Shown: one piece after another, positions 46,665 to 54,687 of the stretch | Position numbering within the stretch: position 1 is the stretch's first letter | Layout: the number at the start of each line of letters is the position of its first letter | Source: Flavobacterium fryxellicola | GTDB lineage: Bacteria > Bacteroidota > Bacteroidia > Flavobacteriales > Flavobacteriaceae | NCBI RefSeq assembly: GCF_900143245.1 | Contig: NZ_FRDK01000001.1 | Location: 434,001-498,000 of the forward strand | DNA: 64,000 nucleotides | Direction of reading: 5' to 3' | Program-made: the position numbers and the translations under genes | The notes under the pieces: generated by a model | The model's input: only the letters and a program-made list of their open reading frames with translations | The model's database searches: none | What the model was told of the DNA's origin: nothing

Positions 46665-46723
46665 ATTAAAAATTTTTTTTAAAATTTTTAATCTTTAATC
46701 TTTAAAACTCTAAACTTTTTGAG

Positions 46724-46731
46724 TACTTTTG
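46724..46731 (+). promoter_or_regulatory. -7 promoter element of tRNA-Cys
   Basis: TACTTTTG matches TAnnTTTG and ends 16 bases before the tRNA. Confidence 0.6.
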
Positions 46732-46747
46732 CCGTCCATCCAACGAT

Positions 46748-46818
46748 GGCGTCGTGGCCGAGTGGCTAGGCTGGGCTCTGCAAAAGCTCCTACTCCGGTT
46801 CGAATCCGGACGATGCCT
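46748..46818 (+). tRNA. tRNA-Cys (GCA)
   Basis: Acceptor stem GGCGTCG/CGATGCC (one G-U pair), D-arm around GGCCGAGTGGCTAGGC, anticodon loop CTGCAAA with anticodon GCA, T-arm CCGGTTCGAATCCGG, and discriminator U73, a known identity element for cysteine. CCA is not encoded. It has a clear -7 promoter element. Directly after it begins the tandem array, whose units restart at the T-arm half of this tRNA. Confidence 0.95.
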
Positions 46819-48376
46819 CTAAAACCTTCAAAGCAATTTGGAGGTTTTTTTTGTGCCTAATTTTTAAGAAAAATTAAATAAAGTTATGGTTCGAATCCGG
46901 CCAATATTCTTAATCCTTCAAAGCAATTTGGAGGTTTTTTTATCCCTAATTTTTAAGAAAAATTAAATAAAGTTATGGTTCGAATCCGGCCAATATTCTT
47001 AATCCTTTAAAGCAATTTGAAGGTTTTTTTTATGCCTAATTTTTAAGAAAAATTAAATAAAGTTATGGTTCGAATCCGTCCCGAAGCTTCGGGAAATACC
47101 TTTAAATCTTCAAAACAATTTGGAGGTTTTTTTTTAGGTCTAATTTTTAAGAAAAATTAAATAAAGTTATGGTTCATATTCGTCACGAAGCTTCAGGAGA
47201 TGCCTCTAAATCTTCAAAAGAATTTGGAGGTTTTTTTTATGCCTAATTTTTAAGAAAAATTAAATAAAGCAATGGTTCGAATCCGACCACAAGCTTCGGG
47301 AAATGCCTCTAAAACCTTCAAAGCAATTTGGAGATTTTTTTTTAGGTCTAATTTTTAAGAAAAATTAAATAAAGTTATGGTTCGAATCCGGCCAATATTC
47401 TTAATCCTTTAAAGCAATTTAAAGGTTTTTTTTTGTGACTAATTTTTAAGAAAAATTAAATAAAGTTATGGTTCGAATCCGGCCAATATTCTTAATCCTT
47501 TAAAGCAATTTGAAGGTTTTTTTTATGCCTAATTTTTAAGAAAAATTAAATAAAGTTATGGTTCGAATCCGGCCAATATTCTTAATCATTCAAAGCAATT
47601 TGGAGGTTTTTTTTATGCCTAATTTTTAAGAAAAATTAAATAAAGCAATGGTTAGAATACGTCCCGAAGCTTCCGGACGATGCCTCTAAAACCTTCAAAG
47701 CAATTTGAAGGTTTTTTTTATGCCTAATTTTTAAGAAAAATTAAATAAAGTTATGGTTCGAATCCGGCCAATATTCTTAATCCTTTAAAGCAATTTGGAG
47801 GATTTTTTTAGTCCAAATTTTTAAGAAAAATTAAATAAAGTTATGGTTCGAATCCGGCCAATATTCTTAATCCTTCAAAGCAATTTGAAGGTTTTTTTTT
47901 AGGTCTAATTTTTAAGAAAAATTAAATAAAGTTATGGTTCGAATCCGTCCACAAGCTTCGGGAAATGCCTCTAAAACCTTCAAAGCAATTTGGAGGTTTT
48001 TTTTGTGCCTAATTTTTAAGAAAAATTAAATAAAGTTATGGTTCGAATCCGGACGATGCCTCTAAAACCTTCAAAGCAATTTGGAGGATTTTTTTTGTCC
48101 AAATTTTTAAGAAAAATCAAATAAAGTTACAGTTCGAATACGGCCAATATTCTTAATCATTCAAAGCAATTTGGAGGTTTTTTTTTAGGCCTAATTTTTA
48201 AGAAAAATCAAATAAAGTTACAGTTCGAATACGGCCAATATTCTTAATCATTCAAAGCAATTTGGAGGTTTTTTTTTAGGCCTAATTTTTACTAAAAATT
48301 AAATAAAGTTATGGTTAAAATCCGTCCCGAAGATTCGCAAAATACCTCTAAATCTTCGAAACAATTTGGAGGTTTT
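46819..48376 (+). repeat. Array of 16 tandem tRNA-Cys tail repeats
   Basis: Sixteen units follow the tRNA, starting at its T-arm motif GGTTCGAATCC (tRNA 46797). Repeat starts are 46888, 46977, 47067, 47171, 47274, 47379, 47470, 47560, 47650, 47755, 47845, 47936, 48040, 48131, 48222 and 48313. Each unit has a T-arm motif, a variable part, a terminator-like hairpin (AACCTTC...GGAGGTT then 6-9 T) and a constant tail with AATTTTTAAGAAAAATT. The variable part occurs as type A (GGCCAATATTCTTAATC, period 89-91), type B (CCCGAAGCTTCGGG plus ATGCCTCT, period 103-105), and once (48040) as a copy of the tRNA's own end (GGACGATGCCTCT). The three types are interspersed, not in blocks. Confidence 0.9.
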
Positions 48377-48604
48377 GCCTGTGTAATTTTTAATAAAATC
48401 GCATAATTTTCTATTATGAACGATTGAGAAATTAAGATAAATCAAGTCTTAAGCCTTAATGAAACGCACGTTCTTAATGGTTTTATAAATAGTATCTAAT
48501 TACTACGTTAGCAATTAAAACTTATAACACTTATATGTTAAAGATCTCAAACACTGTACGAACTAAATTTTCGATTATATTGCCGCAGCGCTACCTAGTT
48601 TAAA

Positions 48605-48643
48605 TAAAAAAGCCTTGATTCTAATTGCTTTAGAGTCAAGACC
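48605..48643 (-). terminator. Terminator of the LysE gene
   Basis: On the minus strand CTTGACTCTAA pairs with TTAGAATCAAG (one mismatch) around a short loop, followed by six T residues. The 220 bases between this and the repeat array hold no gene that I can see. Confidence 0.7.
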
Positions 48644-48671
48644 ATTTCTATTATTCAGTAACTAAAATCTA

Positions 48672-49349
48672 TTACTTATCTATTTTATCAAATGCTTTTT
48701 TAACCATTTCTTTTTCTTGAGGAAACCACCCTTGCGTGATTAAAACGATACCAAAAACCATCATTACCACACTAATTCCTTTTTTAATTTTTAAAATGTT
48801 TACAGGTGTAAGTTTTGTTTTTAACTGCTTCGCCAAAAGTATTTTTACACAATCAACAAACAGATAGGAAAAAATTACCGATATAAAAAAAGTGACCATT
48901 CTAGAGGTTTGCATTTCGAGTTTTGGACCTACAGAAATAATAATTGCCAACCAAAAACCAAGAACCCCAATATTAATGATATTCAGTAGAAAACCCTTTA
49001 TAAATAGGCTTAGGTAGTTTTTTTTTACTATTTCCTTGTCGATACTATCTGTATTAACTTTCTCTTCCTTTTTTAATTTTATAAAAGAAATTATACCATA
49101 AACTAGCATTAAAACACCTCCAAAAATGAAGAGAGCTGGCTGGTCCTTTAAACTTTGAATCAGTCTATAACTTCCTAAATAAGCAATTCCAATGAAAACA
49201 ATATCCCCTAAAATAACTCCTAAATCAAAAACTAAAGCAGCTCTAAATCCTTTTATAATACTTGTTTCCAGTAAAATAAAAAAAACAGGACCAATCATAA
49301 AACTTAAGAAAATTCCCCAAGGAATGCCAGCTAAAATGTCGTTTATCAT
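48672..49349 (-). CDS. LysE family transporter
   Basis: A 225-residue inner-membrane protein with six hydrophobic segments. The N-terminal GIPWGIFLSFMIGPVFFILLE with the following GFRAALVFDLGVILGDIVFI is the LysE/RhtB signature. These proteins export amino acids or similar solutes; the substrate is not determinable. It follows the GIN gene by 41 bases and may be part of the rnr transcript. Confidence 0.85.
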   Translation of the reverse strand: MINDILAGIPWGIFLSFMIGPVFFILLETSIIKGFRAALVFDLGVILGDIVFIGIAYLGSYRLIQSLKDQPALFIFGGVLMLVYGIISFIKLKKEEKVNTDSIDKEIVKKNYLSLFIKGFLLNIINIGVLGFWLAIIISVGPKLEMQTSRMVTFFISVIFSYLFVDCVKILLAKQLKTKLTPVNILKIKKGISVVMMVFGIVLITQGWFPQEKEMVKKAFDKIDK

Positions 49350-49390
49350 TAAAAATTTAAATTTATTGCTCTAAAATCCAAACCAAAGTA

Positions 49391-50059
49391 CTAATTTTTT
49401 TCTAAAATCGTACCACCAATAAAAACTTCTTTGTTAATTTGTTTGGGTTTACCGTAGATAAAAATAGAACCTCCTGCCTTTACTTTTGCATCTACCAATG
49501 TACTTGCCTGTATTTCTGATTTTCCTCCTGCAGCAACGCTTATAGAGGTCTGAGAAGTCTGTAAATCCTTTGCATTTAAAATTCCACCGGAAGTAATAAC
49601 AACATCTTGATTTATCGCTTTTCCTGATAAAGTAATGATTCCACCAGCATTGGCCTTCACATTTACTTTATCAACATTTATATCCAACATAATTTCTCCT
49701 CCAGATTTTGCATTCAAATCCAAGCTTGTTTGTTTAAAATCAGTTTCACTTGAAACATAACTTCCTTCACTAACCGCAATACTTTCCAGGTTCTTAAAAT
49801 ACAATTTTACGGTGATATCCTCACCAGATAATAATTGTGGAAAGGGCATTCTAATTTTTAATTCTCCATTTTTATTAACCGTTTCGACCTCATTGGCTCG
49901 TGCTCCTGTAACCACAATTTTATTTTCAGATGCAGGAACTAATTTGACATTGATTTTATCAAATACTTTAACTTCATCAAAATCCCCTAAGTTTCTAGTT
50001 ACTTGTGCCTGTATTATTTGACTTAAAAATACAAAAGCAATAATCACTAAATTTCTCAT
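49391..50059 (-). CDS. Head-GIN domain (DUF2807) exported protein
   Basis: A 222-residue exported protein with signal peptide (1-18) and a repeating beta-helix-like pattern (VNVKANAGGIITLSGKA, VVITSGGILNAKDLQTSQT, ISVAAGGKSEIQASTLVDAK). This is the putative auto-transporter adhesin head-GIN domain, common in Bacteroidota and of unknown function. It begins five bases after rnr and is probably co-transcribed. Confidence 0.85.
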   Translation of the reverse strand: MRNLVIIAFVFLSQIIQAQVTRNLGDFDEVKVFDKINVKLVPASENKIVVTGARANEVETVNKNGELKIRMPFPQLLSGEDITVKLYFKNLESIAVSEGSYVSSETDFKQTSLDLNAKSGGEIMLDINVDKVNVKANAGGIITLSGKAINQDVVITSGGILNAKDLQTSQTSISVAAGGKSEIQASTLVDAKVKAGGSIFIYGKPKQINKEVFIGGTILEKN

Positions 50060-50064
50060 TTTAT

Positions 50065-52254
50065 TTATTTTAATGGTTCTTCAATTCTTCTTAAAAAATT
50101 AAAATCCAATTGTTTTTTAACTAAATCGGCATTTTTTACTTTAACGTAAATTTCATCTCCTAATTGCAATAACTTACCAGAAGTTGCGCCAGTTAATGCA
50201 TATTGCTTTTCATCAAACGTGTAATAATCATCTTTAATATCGCGTATTCTGCACATTCCTTCACATTTATTCTCGATAATTTCCACATAAATTCCCCATT
50301 CGGTTACACCAGAAATCACGCCTAAAAATTCCTGATCCTGATGATCTTGCATGTATTTTACCTGCATGTATTTGATAGAATCTCGTTCCGCATTAGTGGC
50401 TAAACCTTCCATTGTTGAGGAATGTAAGCACTTGGTTTCATAGGTTTCTTCATCAGCAGATTTTCCGCCATCGAGATAATATTGTAACAATCGATGCACC
50501 ATTACATCAGGATAACGACGAATTGGCGAAGTAAAATGAGAATAATATTCAAAAGCCAAGCCGTAATGTCCTATGTTATCTGTAGAATATTTGGCTTTAC
50601 TCATACTTCTAATAGCCAGTGTATCAATTAGATTCTGCTCTTTTTTACCATTTACATCTTCCATTAATTTATTCAAAGCTTGTGAAATAGAACCTTGTTT
50701 AAAATCAATTTTATGTCCAAACTTAGCAATAACAGCTTGCATCGCAAAAAGTTTATCCTCATTTGGCTCATCATGAATTCTATAAATAAAGGTTTTCTTT
50801 TGTTTTCCAATGAATTCTGCTACTTTTTTATTTGCCAAAAGCATGAATTCTTCAATCAAATGATTGGCATCTTTTGAAACTTTAAAATAAACCCCTTGAG
50901 GTTCACCCGCTTCATCTAAATTAAATTTTACTTCTACTTTATCAAAAGAGATGGCACCATCAGCCATTCTTCTTTTTCTCATAATTTTGGCTAATTCATC
51001 CATTTTTAGCGTCGCAGCAACAATTGCTGCTGAAACTTGATAAGAACTTCCTGTAATCGAAATTTCTTCCGGAATCACATCGTCTTTAGTTTCTATGATG
51101 TACTGCGCTTCCTCGTAAGCAAAACGCTGATCGGAATAAATTACTGTTCTTCCAAACCATTGATTGATTACTTGAGCGGTTTCAGTAATTTCGAAGATAG
51201 CCGAGAACGTATATTTTTCTTCCTTTGGACGTAAAGAACATGCAAAATTTGATAATACTTCTGGTAACATTGGCACTACTCTATCCACTAAATACACCGA
51301 TGTTGCTCTTTGATAGGCTTCATCATCCAAGATTGTTCCTTCTTGAAGATAATACGAAACATCGGCAATGTGAATACCTATTTCATAATTTCCATTTTCT
51401 AATTTTTTGAATGAAAGTGCATCATCAAAATCCTTAGCATCTTTTGGATCAATAGTAAAAGTCAATGTATCTCGCATGTCGCGACGTTTGGCAATTTCAC
51501 TTTCTTCTATCGAGGTATCTATCTTTTGTGCAAATGTTTCTACTTCGATAGGAAATTCTGAAGGCAAACCGTATTCAGCTAGAATAGCATGAATCTCTGT
51601 ATCATGTTCTCCTGGTTTCCCTAGAACTTTAATTACAGAGCCAAAAGGACTATCCGCTCGCGCGGGCCAATCTTCGATATGCACTAAAACTACATCTCCT
51701 TGCGATGCCTCGCCTATTTTATCCTTTGGAATAAAAATATCAGTATACATTTTTGGATTTGCAGTAGAAACAAAAGCAAAATTAGCTTGGATGTCAATTA
51801 CACCAACAAAATCTGTTTTGTGTCTTTCAATTACTTCAATGACTTCACCTTCAGGTTTTTTACCACTTCTTTTGTTATAAACATACACTTTGACACTATC
51901 TTTGTCCAAAGCATGATTCAAATTATTGGTCGGAATAAAAACATCATCATCTAAATCAGGACATACAAAATAGGCTGTTTTACGACCGGTCATGTCAATT
52001 TTACCTTCGTAATAATCTTTGCTGATTGCTTTAATTAAATATTTCCCAGGTTCTGATTCTATAATTTTGTTTTGCGACGCCAGAATCTTCAAATCTTTTA
52101 TAATTTGGTTTCTGCTCTCTGTATCATCGAGCTCCAGCTTTGCTCCTATTTGTTTATAATTGAATGCTTTATTAGCACTTTGCGATAATATTTTTACTAT
52201 TTTTTCAGAGAAGTCTTTCCCTTTTTTTACCGGCTTTCTTAATCTTTTACTCAT
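50065..52254 (-). CDS. rnr: Ribonuclease R
   Basis: 3'-5' exoribonuclease of 729 residues. It has N-terminal winged-helix/OB segments, a RNB catalytic domain (about 250-580) with TIDPKDAKDFDDALSF (the acidic metal site) and HYGLAFEYYSHFTSPIRRYPD, and a C-terminal S1 domain (about 645-725, FLGVISGVTEWGIYVEI). It degrades structured RNA and acts in tRNA/rRNA quality control. It leads a likely operon with the GIN and LysE genes. Confidence 0.96.
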   Translation of the reverse strand: MSKRLRKPVKKGKDFSEKIVKILSQSANKAFNYKQIGAKLELDDTESRNQIIKDLKILASQNKIIESEPGKYLIKAISKDYYEGKIDMTGRKTAYFVCPDLDDDVFIPTNNLNHALDKDSVKVYVYNKRSGKKPEGEVIEVIERHKTDFVGVIDIQANFAFVSTANPKMYTDIFIPKDKIGEASQGDVVLVHIEDWPARADSPFGSVIKVLGKPGEHDTEIHAILAEYGLPSEFPIEVETFAQKIDTSIEESEIAKRRDMRDTLTFTIDPKDAKDFDDALSFKKLENGNYEIGIHIADVSYYLQEGTILDDEAYQRATSVYLVDRVVPMLPEVLSNFACSLRPKEEKYTFSAIFEITETAQVINQWFGRTVIYSDQRFAYEEAQYIIETKDDVIPEEISITGSSYQVSAAIVAATLKMDELAKIMRKRRMADGAISFDKVEVKFNLDEAGEPQGVYFKVSKDANHLIEEFMLLANKKVAEFIGKQKKTFIYRIHDEPNEDKLFAMQAVIAKFGHKIDFKQGSISQALNKLMEDVNGKKEQNLIDTLAIRSMSKAKYSTDNIGHYGLAFEYYSHFTSPIRRYPDVMVHRLLQYYLDGGKSADEETYETKCLHSSTMEGLATNAERDSIKYMQVKYMQDHQDQEFLGVISGVTEWGIYVEIIENKCEGMCRIRDIKDDYYTFDEKQYALTGATSGKLLQLGDEIYVKVKNADLVKKQLDFNFLRRIEEPLK

Positions 52255-52372
52255 AAATCTGTTCTTAAAAGTCTAAAATTACAAAATACTAAACTGTTAT
52301 CCGTAAAGAGTTCACAGTTTTAAAGAAAATATAACTTTAAAGAATAATCGTATCTTTATAAAAAGTATCAAA

Positions 52373-52606
52373 ATGGAAGACTTTAAAACAGTTGCAATCT
52401 TTAATTATTCGCATGAAATTGTTGTTCTTAAACATTTATTGGAACAAGAGCAAATAAATTATTTTTTTGAAAATGAAACTTTAGTTTCCATAGATCCTTT
52501 TGCCAGTTTTGCTTATGGTGGAATCAAACTTAAAATTCATTTCAATGATTTTGAAAAAGTTCAGGAATTACTAGACAACCTAAATAATAAATTGAAGATT
52601 GTTTGA
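52373..52606 (+). CDS. DUF2007 domain protein
   Basis: A 77-residue protein of the DUF2007 (putative signal-transducing, GlnB-like fold) family. It has the pattern IFNYSHEIVVLKHLLEQEQI, then FENETLVSIDPF and IKLKIHFNDFEKVQELL. It is cytosolic. It stands alone, divergent from rnr, at the edge of the gene-free region that I propose as origin. Its function is unknown. Confidence 0.78.
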   Translation: MEDFKTVAIFNYSHEIVVLKHLLEQEQINYFFENETLVSIDPFASFAYGGIKLKIHFNDFEKVQELLDNLNNKLKIV

Positions 52607-53348
52607 GGAAAGAGTTCCTCTAAAATTATATTTTAAATAGATTTATTTTTTGAAAGTTGTCAACATATATTAATATAAACAAAAAGAAAAATTAAATTTA
52701 AATTATTTTTTGGTTGTTATTATAGCTTGTTAATAGTGGCAATAAAATATTTTAAAAATGTGTTGAAATCAACTTAAAAGAGGTTGTTGTGAGTTATCAA
52801 CATACTTATTTAAAGATAAAGCATTCGTTTATAAGGGTTTTTATATTTTAATTAACAATGGTTGATAACATCAAAACAAGTGGTTTTGTAAATAACTTGA
52901 CTCCGTGTTTTTTGTTAACAACCTACTCTAAACTATTAATAACTATTCTAAAATTTTATCAAACTAAATTAGGTTTTAAAAAACAGGTTTTGGATTACTT
53001 ATTTTTATTCAACTACCCAAAAAAACTTCTAAAATTCTATCCGAACTTATCAACATTTTATGTTAACTTAAAGTGAACTGAATATCAAGCAATTAGATTT
53101 CGCTATTAACAATTTAAATTTTTAACATTTAAAGTAGGTACTTTATATTGATTTACAGCTATTTATACAGATAACTCAATTGTTGATAACTGCTAATGGT
53201 ATCATGGTCTGTTAGTTATAGCGTTGGTAACTTCTTTTATATTTAATACCTATAGAAAATATAAAAATCTATCAAAGAAGCGAAATTTAATTTCCTTATA
53301 CTAGATTACTTTATTTAAATTTGCAGCGCACAACTAAATACAAATATT
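52607..53348. other. Candidate replication origin (oriC)
   Basis: A 740-base AT-rich stretch without a convincing gene; a 72-codon open frame (52858-53076) inside it is low-complexity. The nonamer TTATCAACA, one base from the DnaA-box consensus TTATCCACA, occurs at 52794-52802, 53047-53055 and, inverted, at 53181-53189. Near matches lie at 52657-52665 and 52860-52868. AT-only runs between boxes could unwind. Genes flip orientation around this point. DnaA and a parAB operon are not in the window. Confidence 0.55.
53316..53323 (+). promoter_or_regulatory. -7 promoter element of rpiB
   Basis: TAAATTTG matches TAnnTTTG and lies 25 bases before the rpiB start. Confidence 0.5.
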
Positions 53349-53777
53349 ATGAAAATAGCAATAGGAAATGATCACGCAGGCCCAGATTACAAAAAAGCAA
53401 TTGTTGAGATGCTTCAATCCAAAGGACATGAAGTAACTAATTATGGAACAGATGCCACTGATAGTGTAGATTACCCTGATTTTGGACATCCAGTGGCTAC
53501 TGATGTCTCTGAGGGAAAAGCTGATTTTGGAATTGTCATTTGCGGAAGCGGAAATGGAATTGCAATGACCGTGAATAAACATCTAAAAGTGAGAGCTGCT
53601 TTATGCTGGACGAAAGAAATTGCCGTTTTGGCACGTCAACATAATGATGCAAATATTATTAGTGTTCCTGCTCGATTTACTTCCATTCCACAAGCTGTTG
53701 AGATGGTGGAAGCTTTCTTGAATACTGAATTTGAAGGGGGAAGACACCAGAACCGAGTGGATAAAATTTCCTGTTAG
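53349..53777 (+). CDS. rpiB: Ribose 5-phosphate isomerase B
   Basis: Cytosolic isomerase of the pentose phosphate pathway (ribose-5-P to ribulose-5-P), 142 residues. IGNDHAGPDYK at the N-terminus, the active-site segment VICGSGNGIAMTVNK (catalytic Cys) and ARQHNDANIISVPAR are the family marks. Related LacA/B enzymes act on galactose-6-P, but the length and context favour RpiB. It is the first gene to the right of the proposed origin and ends in a terminator. Confidence 0.94.
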   Translation: MKIAIGNDHAGPDYKKAIVEMLQSKGHEVTNYGTDATDSVDYPDFGHPVATDVSEGKADFGIVICGSGNGIAMTVNKHLKVRAALCWTKEIAVLARQHNDANIISVPARFTSIPQAVEMVEAFLNTEFEGGRHQNRVDKISC

Positions 53778-53820
53778 TATTATCCTTTGCAAATGTTGTA
53801 CTTTAACACTGATAAAGAGC

Positions 53821-53864
53821 AAATTCCAATCTTGAAAAAAACGTGTTCAAGATTGGAATTTTTT
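53821..53864 (+). terminator. Terminator after rpiB
   Basis: AAATTCCAATCTTGAA pairs with TTCAAGATTGGAATTT (16 bp) around a nine-base loop, followed by six T residues. Confidence 0.85.
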
Positions 53865-53899
53865 GGTTAAAATGGCTTTGGGTTAATAAACCATAGCGC

Positions 53900-54484
53900 C
53901 TATTCATCAAAATTTAAATTAGAAGGTTCGATAACTTTTTCTGCTTTTTCAATTTTTTTCCCAGTGGTCGCCACACTGTTATCTACTATTTCGAAGCTTA
54001 AATTGTCAAACCAAATCTGTCCGGTGCCTTTCACTAAAGCACCATACGAAATTCTTGACGCCCCTACAGGAACATCCAACACAATTTCATATTTTTTCCA
54101 ATCATTCGTTCCGGTTATAGGTCGTTTATTCATATTATCAAATGCCAGTATTTTTTGCGAATTGGCTTTCTCCACTCGCAACCAAAAACAAGCTTTTCCA
54201 GCAATCTCTTTTGTTTTAACATAACCTGAAAGGCGGATTCTTTTTCCCAAGTATTTTTCAGCTATAAAACTTTGCATAAGAGTACCAAAACCCGAAACGG
54301 TAGGTGCGATGGATTTGATTGTAGCCGCATTTTTCCCGTCATAACCTGCACCTTTTTCAATCCTCATGTCATAGCTGTTTGGCTCGCTTCCAGATTTAAA
54401 CCAGCCAGAAGGCAATTCAAAGGACAATAAAGTTAAAGCCAATAAAATCAGCAAAACTTTTTTAATAGTAGTTGTAGTTTCCAT
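53900..54484 (-). CDS. Exported beta-sandwich (CBM-like) protein
   Basis: A 194-residue exported protein with a hydrophobic start (8-22) and a single jelly-roll domain (about 24-165). Family features are GWFKSGSEPNSYDMRIEKGAG, GKRIRLSGYVKT, CFWLRVE, NDWKKYEIVLDVP and GTGQIWFDNLSFEIV, as in carbohydrate-binding-like domains that databases attach to some AraC-type regulators. There is no DNA-binding part. The function is unknown. Confidence 0.65.
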   Translation of the reverse strand: METTTTIKKVLLILLALTLLSFELPSGWFKSGSEPNSYDMRIEKGAGYDGKNAATIKSIAPTVSGFGTLMQSFIAEKYLGKRIRLSGYVKTKEIAGKACFWLRVEKANSQKILAFDNMNKRPITGTNDWKKYEIVLDVPVGASRISYGALVKGTGQIWFDNLSFEIVDNSVATTGKKIEKAEKVIEPSNLNFDE

Positions 54485-54639
54485 ATCTGTGAGGTATTAA
54501 TTTAGTACTTACTTTTTAGTGTTAGTAGGTTTTAATATCTGTAAATCAAGGACTTATAAAATTAATAAAAAATTTGGATTCCACAACATGAAAATTCAAT
54601 TTTATTTTAACAACCTTAAAAATTAGATAAAAAACGATG

Positions 54640-54647
54640 TATTTTTG
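54640..54647 (+). promoter_or_regulatory. -7 promoter element of tex
   Basis: TATTTTTG matches TAnnTTTG and lies about 40 bases before the chosen start of the Tex gene. Confidence 0.5.
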
Positions 54648-54687
54648 TGTAAATAATAAATCAATATCCGCCTAAATGGTCAGCATC

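Noticed and set aside
46819..48376. CRISPR array
   Set aside because: Units are 90 or 104 bases, share most of their length, contain terminators and tRNA sequence, and have no unique spacers.
52858..53076. 72-codon open reading frame in the proposed origin
   Set aside because: Low-complexity, Lys/Leu/Asn-rich, in a region where DnaA-box-like motifs better explain the sequence.
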